NCBI GenBank assembly: GCA_937897985.1
Contig: CALCBD010000058.1
Coordinates: forward strand, 62,001 to 126,000
DNA from: an uncultured Paludibacter sp.
Lineage (GTDB): Bacteria > Bacteroidota > Bacteroidia > Bacteroidales > Paludibacteraceae
Reading direction: 5' to 3'
Length of the DNA: 64,000 bases
A program made the position numbers and the translations under genes. Position 1 is the stretch's first letter, and each line of letters opens with the position of its first letter. The notes beneath the pieces were generated by a model, which ran no database searches, was not told the origin of the DNA, and was given only the letters and a program-made list of their open reading frames with translations. This document shows positions 54,181 through 61,226 of the stretch, piece after piece.

Positions 54181-54345
54181 GAGGAATATAAAAAGCACAT
54201 TGTTACTCAAAACCAATACAGGAACGTTCGCGAATTTATACGTGATTTTGATAAACACAAAAGTAAGTTTAAGAAAGTCATTTCAGAACAAGAAAATGAT
54301 TATAACAACCTGTTATTCAGTATATTCAAAACCACAATTGAATGA
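54181..54345 (+). pseudogene. Possible C-terminal fragment of a gene interrupted by the insertion sequence
   Basis: Directly to the right of the element an open frame of 54 codons (EEYKKHIVTQNQYRNVREFI..., ending SIFKTTIE) runs to TGA at 54343-54345. It has no start codon of its own. Its charged, helical composition looks coding. On the left of the element a short frame begins at the ATG at 52553. The two frames do not join simply, so the link is not proven. I do not recognise the protein. Confidence 0.35.
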
Positions 54346-54422
54346 TGTGGATATCCACAAAGATAAGTAACTGAATATCAGCACTTACTTCAATTCGCTT
54401 TACTGATAATCAAATATCTAAC

Positions 54423-54459
54423 AAAAAAAATGGCTCTTATAAATAGAGCCATTTTTTTT
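54423..54459. terminator. Strong bidirectional terminator
   Basis: Stem TGGCTCT / AGAGCCA (54431-54437 with 54445-54451), extended by eight A-T pairs (54423-54430 with 54452-54459), loop of 7 nt, flanked by A and T runs. It separates the insertion-sequence side from the restriction-modification island. Confidence 0.85.
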
Positions 54460-54491
54460 ATGTCAGAGTTACCTTGTCAACTTGTCTTATA

Positions 54492-54538
54492 CTTCCCGAA
54501 GAGGAAGCGGATTTGAAAAATCCGCTTTAAAGGGGAAG
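54492..54538. repeat. Nested hairpin, intergenic-repeat-like
   Basis: The inner stem AAGCGGATTT / AAATCCGCTT (54505-54514 with 54518-54527) has a 3-nt loop. The outer arms CTTCCC / GGGAAG (54492-54497 with 54533-54538) also pair. It looks like one copy of a dispersed intergenic repeat, which cannot be tested inside this window. Confidence 0.5.
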
Positions 54539-54752
54539 AATCTCTTATATTTGATCTTATAATAAAAATCTCTTACATGTAAATTTATTAAATATCTTAA
54601 TATCAATTTATTACAAAATCTGATTAAATAGGGTTATTGAATAATATCTAAAATAGAAAAAAGTAGAAAAAAATGAGAAGAAATTCAAAAAAAGATGAAA
54701 TACAAATTCGACAATAAATTAACAAATAAGCATAAATATAACTATTTTTTTG

Positions 54753-54760
54753 TAGTTTTG
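54753..54760 (+). promoter_or_regulatory. Probable -7 element of the hsd operon
   Basis: TAGTTTTG fits TAnnTTTG and lies 53 nt before the hsdM ATG, in AT-rich DNA. No -33 TTTG at the proper distance. Confidence 0.45.
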
Positions 54761-54813
54761 TGGAATATAAAAGTGAGATTTTAAATCTCTGATTATTTTT
54801 TAATTTTAAAATA

Positions 54814-57276
54814 ATGGCCATTAAAAAATCGGAGTTATACAGCACTCTATGGAAAAGCTGTGATGAATTGCGCGGAGGAATGGACGCCAGCCAATACAAG
54901 GATTATGTATTGGTGGTATTATTCGTAAAGTATGTAAGCGATAAATATAAAAACGACCCTGATTCGTTGATTGAGATACCCGAAGGGTGTACATTCGACG
55001 ATTTTATTGCACTGAAAGGCAAATCGAATATAGGGGAAGAAATCAATAAAAAGATGTCGGCACTGGCAGAGGCCAATGATTTGGGTGGGGTGATTAATGT
55101 GGCTGATTTTTGCGATGAACAGAAGCTGGGTAAAGGCAAGGATTTGGTGGATACGGTAAGTAACCTGATTGGGATTTTCCAATCATCCGGTTTGGACTTT
55201 GGGAAAAATCGAGCAAGCGATGATGACCTGATGGGCGACGCATACGAATACCTGATGAAACACTTTGCCAGCGAAAGCGGTAAAAGCAAAGGTCAGTTTT
55301 ATACGCCTGCCGAAGTAAGCCGTATTATGGCAAAGGTGATTGGGCTGCAAAATGCACAAGGCGTTTCGACCACCATTTACGATCCCGCCTGTGGTTCGGG
55401 TTCGTTATTGCTGCGGGCATTGGCCGAAACGCGCAATGGGGCCACCCTGTACGGACAGGAGAAAGACAGTGCCACGGTGGGTTTGGCAAAGATGAACATG
55501 ATTCTGCACGGCGAAAATACGGCAGATATTAAACAAGGCGATACCATTAATAACCCGCAACATAAATCGAAAGAGCATGTTAATGCGTTGGTAACTTACG
55601 ATTTCGTTGTGGCCAATCCGCCCTTTTCTACCAAATCGTGGCTGAAGAGTGCGCTGGAAGAAGATATTTATGGACGCTGGAACTCAACCATAGGTGTACC
55701 ACCCGAAAAGAACGGTGACTATGCTTTTCTGCTCCATATTATCCGCACCATGAACCGCACGGGACAAGGCGCCTGTATTTTGCCTCACGGTGTATTGTTC
55801 CGTGGAAATGCCGAAGCCACTATCCGTAAAAATATTGTGGACAAAGGAGTGATTAAAGGCATTATTGGTTTGCCTGCCAACCTGTTCTACGGCACGGGTA
55901 TTCCGGCCTGTATTATTGTGCTGGATAAAAAAGATGCTGCCACGCGCAAAGGCATTTTTATGATTGATGCCAAAGCAGGATTTGCAAAGGATGGGCCGAA
56001 AAACCGATTGCGGGAGCAGGATGTACGCAAAATAGTAGATACCTGGGAAGCGCAAAAGCCCGTAGCCCATTATGCCCGCTTTGTGGATAAAGAAGAAATT
56101 GTACGCAACGAAAACAACCTGAATTTGCCCCGCTATATTGAGTCGGAAGATACCGAAATTGCACAGGACATAGAAGCACACCTCCGGGGAGGATTGCCCA
56201 CACACGATATTGATTTGCTGCAACATTACTGGGAAGCCTGCCCGGGTTTGAAGGATGCACTGTTTACACCCGACACGCAGCGTGATGGCTATATGAAATT
56301 GCAATGTCCAAAGGAACAGATACGGGAAACCATACAGCAGCACCCCAATTTCATAGCACAGGACGAACGTTACAAAGCCCATTTCAACGAATGGAAAGCA
56401 GAAGTAGCGGATCTGCTGCACGGAATAAATGCCGATACCAAACCCAAGAACCTGATACAGGAACTGGGCGATTTGTTGCTGGAAAAATTTGCCAGTAATA
56501 CCTTTTTGGTGGAAGCCTACGATGTGTATGAGCAATTGCTCACCTACTGGAACGACACCATGCAGGACGATGCCTACCTGATAGCAGCTGATGGATGGAA
56601 AGCTGAGCTTTACACTCCACAACCCGCAGCCAAAAAAGACAAAGAAGGCAATCTGAAAAAGGTAAAAGAGAAAAAAGCATCCACGCCCGAAGATGTGGTG
56701 TGCGATCTCCTGCCCGTGTCGGTAGTGATAGATGCCTGCTTTGGGGAGATGAAAGCACTGATATTGGCAGCCGAGGAAAAAATAGCCGAAGGCGAAACGG
56801 CACTCAATGAATTATTGGAAGAAGAAGCCGAAAATTTCTTAGACAGTAGCAACTTTGCGAACGATACCATTAACGACGGCAATGTAAAAAAACGCATCCG
56901 CGACCTGAAAAGCAAACCAGATGCTAAAGCCGAAATAAAGGTGTTGGAAAAATACCTGGCGATAAAAGAGGATATAGCCGATGGCAAACGGGTGCAAAAA
57001 GCCCTGAAATACGAATTATTGGAGATGCTGGTAAAGAAATACGACAACTTAACCGAAGCAGAAACCAAACAATTGGTGGTAGAGAACAAATGGATGGCTA
57101 CACTGGCTGCCCTATTGGAGAGTGAAATGCAACAAATCAGCCTAAACCTGACCTCCCGCGTAAGCGAACTTGCCGAACGTTATGCCCAAACCCTATCTGC
57201 AATCGATGCCGAGATCGTGGACTTGGAAGAGAAAGTAAAAAGTCACCTTCAGAAAATGGGATTTGTATGGAACTAG
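54814..57276 (+). CDS. hsdM: Type I restriction-modification methyltransferase subunit HsdM
   Basis: An 820-residue N6-adenine methyltransferase subunit. The N-terminal helical HsdM_N domain (about 5-150, WKSCDELRGGMDASQYKDYVLVVLFVKYVSD) precedes the catalytic domain with SAM motif DPACGSGSLLLRAL (from residue 190) and the catalytic NPPF motif (N268-P-P-F). It is longer than the ~530-residue classical form because of a C-terminal extension of about 300 charged, coiled-coil residues with EGETALNELLEEEAENF and a long DLEEKVKSHLQKMG end. It methylates host DNA with HsdS. Its last codons overlap the next gene by 10 nt. Confidence 0.95.
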   Translation: MAIKKSELYSTLWKSCDELRGGMDASQYKDYVLVVLFVKYVSDKYKNDPDSLIEIPEGCTFDDFIALKGKSNIGEEINKKMSALAEANDLGGVINVADFCDEQKLGKGKDLVDTVSNLIGIFQSSGLDFGKNRASDDDLMGDAYEYLMKHFASESGKSKGQFYTPAEVSRIMAKVIGLQNAQGVSTTIYDPACGSGSLLLRALAETRNGATLYGQEKDSATVGLAKMNMILHGENTADIKQGDTINNPQHKSKEHVNALVTYDFVVANPPFSTKSWLKSALEEDIYGRWNSTIGVPPEKNGDYAFLLHIIRTMNRTGQGACILPHGVLFRGNAEATIRKNIVDKGVIKGIIGLPANLFYGTGIPACIIVLDKKDAATRKGIFMIDAKAGFAKDGPKNRLREQDVRKIVDTWEAQKPVAHYARFVDKEEIVRNENNLNLPRYIESEDTEIAQDIEAHLRGGLPTHDIDLLQHYWEACPGLKDALFTPDTQRDGYMKLQCPKEQIRETIQQHPNFIAQDERYKAHFNEWKAEVADLLHGINADTKPKNLIQELGDLLLEKFASNTFLVEAYDVYEQLLTYWNDTMQDDAYLIAADGWKAELYTPQPAAKKDKEGNLKKVKEKKASTPEDVVCDLLPVSVVIDACFGEMKALILAAEEKIAEGETALNELLEEEAENFLDSSNFANDTINDGNVKKRIRDLKSKPDAKAEIKVLEKYLAIKEDIADGKRVQKALKYELLEMLVKKYDNLTEAETKQLVVENKWMATLAALLESEMQQISLNLTSRVSELAERYAQTLSAIDAEIVDLEEKVKSHLQKMGFVWN

Positions 57277-58130
57277 CAAAAAGCAATATCGAAAATAAAA
57301 TATACCTGGTGCGAGGCGTACAGGTAATGCTTGATAGCGACCTGGCAGAATTATACAACACTGAAACAAAATTCATTAACAGAGCTGTTAAGCGCAACGC
57401 AAGCCGTTTTCCAACTGAATTTATGTTTCAGTTAACTGAGGAGGAATGGCAAAACTTGAAGTTCCAATCTGGCACCTCAAGCGAGGGACATGGAGGAAGA
57501 CGGTATTACCCCAATGCATTTACGGAACAGGGAATTGCTATGCTATCGGCTGTGCTGCATACCGAAATAGCCGTGAATGTCAGCATTCAAATAATGAAAG
57601 CCTTTGTTGTGATGCGAAAATCCTTAGGGCAAATACATGGTTTATTGCAACGCATGGAGGGATTGGAACTAAAACAATTGAACACCGACCAAAAAATTGA
57701 ACAGGTTTTCAGACTGCTGGATAAAGAAATCAGCCCCAAACAGGGAATCTTTTTCGAAGGCCAACTATTTGATGCACATGTGTTTGTAAGCGACCTGATA
57801 AAGACTTCGAAAACGTCAATTATCGTGGTGGATAATTATGTTGATGAAACCACCTTACTACTGCTTAGTAAACGCAATGAAGATGTGGAATGCAAAGTAT
57901 TGACACGTATTAGTGCAACTTTAAGAAAAGATTTGGAAAAACACAACCAACAATATCCCTACATTGAATTGATAGAAAACAGAGGAAGCCACGACAGATT
58001 TATTATAATTGACAATTCTCGCTTATATCATTTTGGGGCTTCGCTCAAAGACCTTGGCAAGAAATGCTTTGCTTTTAGCCAAATGGACAATCTGCTTCCT
58101 GAACTCTCACAAAAACTAATTAAGTTATGA
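57267..58130 (+). CDS. ORF6N-domain protein with phospholipase-D-like C-terminal region
   Basis: A 287-residue protein. Residues ~8-110 form an ORF6N domain (IYLVRGVQVMLDSDLAELYNTETKFINRAVKRNASRFP, then FTEQGIAMLSAVLHTEIAVNVSIQIMKAFVVMR), a DNA-binding type domain known from phages and restriction loci. A coiled segment (about 118-150) leads to a C-terminal half with GSHDRFIIIDNSRLYHFGASLKDLGKKCFAF (HDR at 242-244), resembling a single PLD-like half-site without the full HxK. It overlaps hsdM by 10 nt and hsdS by 4 nt, so it is translated with them. It may modulate the R-M enzyme. The function is not established. Confidence 0.8.
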   Translation: MELAKSNIENKIYLVRGVQVMLDSDLAELYNTETKFINRAVKRNASRFPTEFMFQLTEEEWQNLKFQSGTSSEGHGGRRYYPNAFTEQGIAMLSAVLHTEIAVNVSIQIMKAFVVMRKSLGQIHGLLQRMEGLELKQLNTDQKIEQVFRLLDKEISPKQGIFFEGQLFDAHVFVSDLIKTSKTSIIVVDNYVDETTLLLLSKRNEDVECKVLTRISATLRKDLEKHNQQYPYIELIENRGSHDRFIIIDNSRLYHFGASLKDLGKKCFAFSQMDNLLPELSQKLIKL

Positions 58131-59374
58131 GTAATATCAAACAAGGATATAAGCAAACGGATATTGGAGTGATTCCGGAGGATTGGGAAGTGAAAACTAT
58201 TTGCGATGGTATTGCAGAAGTAAAAAGTGGAAAACGATTGCCTATGGGATATTATGTGAGTGACACAAAATCTGAGCACCCATATATTAGAGTAATTGAT
58301 ATGATGGTTGGCGGTATTGATACCTCAGATATAAAATATGTCCCTAATGAAGCATATCCTCCAATATCAAACTATCGTATATTTGTAGATGATATATTCA
58401 TTTCAGTTGCAGGCACGTTAGGTTTAGTGGGTAAAATTCCTAAAGAACTTGATGGAGCTAATCTTACTGAAAATGCAAATAGATTAACCCGAATAAATTG
58501 CAATAGAGATTATTTGATGTATTATTTGTTATCTCCATTGATTCAAAATGTAATCCTATCAGAACAAACTATTGGAGCACAGCCAAAACTTGCGTTAAAT
58601 AGAATAAGAAATTTTCAAATAGGATTACCACCTACAATTCAAGAACAAACCGCCATAGCCACTGCCCTGAGCGATACCGATGCATTGATAGCCGCATTGG
58701 ATAAGAAAATAGCCAAAAAGCAACAAATCAAGCAGGGCGCTATGCAACAACTGCTTACCGGAAAGAAACGATTGCCAGGGTTTAGCGGGGAATGGGTGGA
58801 GAAGAGAGTTGATGAGTTTTCAGATACTTCTTCTGGTGGAACACCTTCAAGATCAAACAGTAATTTCTATACGGGAAACATTCCTTGGGTAACAACAGGT
58901 GAATTAAACGATGGATATATAAGCTGTACTAAGGAATATATTTCTGAAGAGGCTTTAAATTGTTCATCTGCTAAGTTATTTCCAGCAAATACAGTTCTTA
59001 TGGCAATGTATGGTGCTACAATTGGGAAATTAGGAATAATAAATATACCTGCTTCAACAAACCAAGCGTGTTGTGCTTTTTTGTGTGATAATCAACTTGT
59101 TGATAATAAGTTTCTTTTTTACAAACTGAGGTTTATTAGAAATGAATTGATTTCTTTAGGAAGTGGTGCAGGCCAACCCAATATAAGTCAGACTGTTATT
59201 AGGAATCTTAGTCTATGTATGCCCAATACAATAACCGAGCAAATCGCTATTGCCCAAATCCTCACCGATATGGATAATGAAATAGCGCAGCTTGAAAAAG
59301 AGCGGGATAAATACAAAGAACTTAAAGCAGGGATGATGCAGGTGCTGCTGACGGGAAAGGTGAGGTTGGTTTGA
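58127..59374 (+). CDS. hsdS: Type I restriction-modification specificity subunit HsdS
   Basis: A 415-residue protein with two target-recognition domains. TRD1 (about 1-180, starting YKQTDIGVIPEDWEV) is followed by a conserved helical spacer (EQTAIATALSDTDALIAALDKKI, about 183-215, LLTGKKRLPGFSGEW). TRD2 (about 220-370) and a second spacer repeat (EQIAIAQILTDMDNEIAQLEKER, LLTGKVRLV) follow. It dictates the bipartite DNA site. Both TRDs are AT-richer than the spacers, as expected for exchanged parts. The ATG overlaps the previous stop (ATGA). No second hsdS or inversion cassette is seen in the window. Confidence 0.95.
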   Translation: MSNIKQGYKQTDIGVIPEDWEVKTICDGIAEVKSGKRLPMGYYVSDTKSEHPYIRVIDMMVGGIDTSDIKYVPNEAYPPISNYRIFVDDIFISVAGTLGLVGKIPKELDGANLTENANRLTRINCNRDYLMYYLLSPLIQNVILSEQTIGAQPKLALNRIRNFQIGLPPTIQEQTAIATALSDTDALIAALDKKIAKKQQIKQGAMQQLLTGKKRLPGFSGEWVEKRVDEFSDTSSGGTPSRSNSNFYTGNIPWVTTGELNDGYISCTKEYISEEALNCSSAKLFPANTVLMAMYGATIGKLGIINIPASTNQACCAFLCDNQLVDNKFLFYKLRFIRNELISLGSGAGQPNISQTVIRNLSLCMPNTITEQIAIAQILTDMDNEIAQLEKERDKYKELKAGMMQVLLTGKVRLV

Positions 59375-59396
59375 GAAAAAATAAAAATCTAATTAT

Positions 59397-60290
59397 ATGC
59401 CTATAAATCAACTGGTTCAATACTGTCTGGACAATTATAATAAAGATGGTCGTTGTGGAACATGTAGAAATGATTGTAAATGTATCGGAATGGAAGATTG
59501 TTACCTATGTATTAAACATATACATGCTATTAATACTACAGACAGGAAATACAATTGTGATAATATCGTATACAATTATGTAATAAAGCATTTATATAGA
59601 TATTCATCGGAAATTGAAAGATTATTTGACCAATTTGAATCACTTAAAAGAGTTCAAAACTTTAGAATTGCCTCAATCGGTTGCGGCCCATGTTCTGAAC
59701 TATTTGGTATAAAACAATTTATAGCTAAGAACCATCTTACGCCAACTTTAGAATATATTGGTTTTGATTTCAATCAACAATGGAATCAAATTCAAAACCA
59801 AATTATTGAGATATTTGATGATACAATTCAGTTCTTAAATGAAGATGTTTTCTCATATTATGATCAACAACCAGATAGAATGCCCAATGTTTTAATTTTG
59901 AATTATGTCTTATCAGATATAGTAAAATTCAATAGAGAAGGAGTTGAGAATTTTATTACACAGCTTCTTGATTTATTTCAAAGGATGAATAATTCATGTA
60001 TTATCATTAATGATATTAGTTATTACGAACGAAACATTTTAAATCGAAATACTTGGAGAGCACTAAATTACATGAACTTTATTCATGATTCTTTGACTGA
60101 CAATCAGCTGGTTCAATATCATAAATCAAGATATTATTTTGTGCCACAAAGTGGTTCTGGAATCATTTATGGAAGTAGGCATCCTTCGAAGCTATTAACT
60201 TCGGAAATCATTAATGAAGCTCATTTATTTGACCCTTTTAAGTGTTGTGGTAGTTTTCAATTATTTATCCTTAAACAATCGAGGGAATGA
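59397..60290 (+). CDS. Cys-rich methyltransferase-like protein of unknown function
   Basis: A 297-residue protein. The N-terminus has a dense Cys cluster: C10, C20, C23, C27, C29, C35, C38 and C54 with His41 and His43, which could bind zinc or an Fe-S cluster. A class I SAM-dependent methyltransferase fold is suggested by the glycine motif IASIGCGPCSELFG (91-104), an acidic turn in YIGFDFN (about Asp124) and VLILNYVLSDI (165-175). I do not recognise the family. It is 22 nt after hsdS and overlaps the DUF1848 gene by 4 nt (ATGA). The gene is noticeably AT-rich compared with hsdM, which suggests separate acquisition. Substrate unknown. Confidence 0.6.
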   Translation: MPINQLVQYCLDNYNKDGRCGTCRNDCKCIGMEDCYLCIKHIHAINTTDRKYNCDNIVYNYVIKHLYRYSSEIERLFDQFESLKRVQNFRIASIGCGPCSELFGIKQFIAKNHLTPTLEYIGFDFNQQWNQIQNQIIEIFDDTIQFLNEDVFSYYDQQPDRMPNVLILNYVLSDIVKFNREGVENFITQLLDLFQRMNNSCIIINDISYYERNILNRNTWRALNYMNFIHDSLTDNQLVQYHKSRYYFVPQSGSGIIYGSRHPSKLLTSEIINEAHLFDPFKCCGSFQLFILKQSRE

Positions 60291-61216
60291 TACTCAGTGT
60301 AAGTCGAAGAACAGATATACCTGCTTTTTATGCCGAGTGGTTTTTCAATCGGATAAAAGAAGGTTTTGTGTATGTTCGTAACCCGATGAACATACATCAG
60401 ATAAGCAAAGTGCCTATCAATCCGCAGGTGGTTGATTGTATCGTGTTTTGGACAAAGAATCCCAAAGCAATGTTGTCCAGACTAAATGAAATCAAGGAGT
60501 ATCATTATTATTTCCAATTCACCATTAACCCATACAATCAGGAACTGGAAGTAAAAGTACCCAAAAAGGATAATGTGGTGGAGACTTTTAAAGAACTTTC
60601 AAAAAAGATAGGCTCAAACCGTGTAATATGGCGCTACGACCCTATATTATTTACTGATAAAATTGATATTGCCTATCATGTAAAATACTTTGAGGAGCTT
60701 GCCAAAAGATTAGAAGGATATACACGCAGATGCACCATCAGTTTTGTTGACTATTATCAAAAGACGGAAAGAAACTTACGTGGAACTACAGCCCGTGAAC
60801 TTACAGAAAATGAAATTTTTGAACTATCTGATAAACTACTACTCATAGCAGAAAAGTATGGTATGTGTGTACAAACCTGTTCGGAGAAAATAGATTTGGA
60901 GAGTCATGGTATTGGACATGGCAAATGTATCGATGATAAAATTGTAGAAGAACTCTTGGGATGTGATATCAAAATATCAAAAGATAAAAACCAACGTAAA
61001 GAATGTGGTTGTGTACAAAGCATTGACATAGGAGAATACAATACTTGTGGGCACAATTGTTTGTATTGTTATGCCAGCTTCAACAACGATGTTGTTGCAA
61101 AAAACAGATTGAAACACGACCCGAAATCTCCATTGCTCACCGGGCATGTAGAAAGTAATGATACCGTAAAAGATAGGGAGGTTTGCCCATTGAAAAGAGA
61201 TAATTTATTGTTTTAA
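60287..61216 (+). CDS. DUF1848 family protein with C-terminal radical-SAM-like motif
   Basis: A 309-residue protein with the DUF1848 start MILSVSRRTDIPAFYAEWFFNRI, then VDCIVFWTKNPKAM and ISFVDYYQKT blocks. The C-terminus holds C240, C242 and a CX3CX2C motif (C254, C258, C261 in TCGHNCLYC), the pattern that binds the [4Fe-4S] cluster in radical SAM enzymes, but at the C- rather than the N-terminus, so a circularly permuted radical SAM fold is suspected. Function unknown. It is coupled to the methyltransferase-like gene (4-nt overlap) and followed 10 nt later by the SIR2 gene. Confidence 0.85.
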   Translation: MILSVSRRTDIPAFYAEWFFNRIKEGFVYVRNPMNIHQISKVPINPQVVDCIVFWTKNPKAMLSRLNEIKEYHYYFQFTINPYNQELEVKVPKKDNVVETFKELSKKIGSNRVIWRYDPILFTDKIDIAYHVKYFEELAKRLEGYTRRCTISFVDYYQKTERNLRGTTARELTENEIFELSDKLLLIAEKYGMCVQTCSEKIDLESHGIGHGKCIDDKIVEELLGCDIKISKDKNQRKECGCVQSIDIGEYNTCGHNCLYCYASFNNDVVAKNRLKHDPKSPLLTGHVESNDTVKDREVCPLKRDNLLF

Positions 61217-61226
61217 TTATTATTAT

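Larger units (their letters stand above)
52582..54181 (+). mobile_element. IS1634-type insertion sequence (about 1.6 kb)
   Basis: Terminal inverted repeats begin CCTGACTTGTCC on the left (52582-52593) and are matched exactly by GGACAAGTCAGG on the right (54170-54181). Both then carry an AGTGCGGT block (left at 52605-52612, right complement at 54158-54165). One transposase gene fills the interior. A further copy of the ACCGCACTAA block lies at 52661-52670, just before the transposase start. No clear target duplication was seen by eye. The open transposase and intact ends suggest a recently active copy. Confidence 0.82.
54346..54813. other. AT-rich intergenic region before the restriction-modification island
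   Basis: About 470 nt with no gene. It contains a 14-bp perfect palindrome TGTGGATATCCACA (54346-54359), a strong terminator (54423-54459), a nested hairpin (54492-54538), then about 250 nt of very AT-rich leader with the hsdM -7 element. Confidence 0.6.

Noticed and set aside
52570..54195. Target-site duplication of the insertion sequence
   Set aside because: The bases next to the two ends (GTGGCCA on the left, AGGAATA on the right) show no clear direct repeat, so none is claimed.
55684..56622. Long minus-strand reading frame (312 codons) inside hsdM
   Set aside because: It is antisense to a conserved methyltransferase coding region, shows no family motif and has no promoter; its openness follows from the codon use of hsdM.
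58127..59374. Phase-variable hsdS inversion cassette
   Set aside because: There is one complete hsdS, no truncated second copy, no recombinase gene and no inverted TRD in the window.
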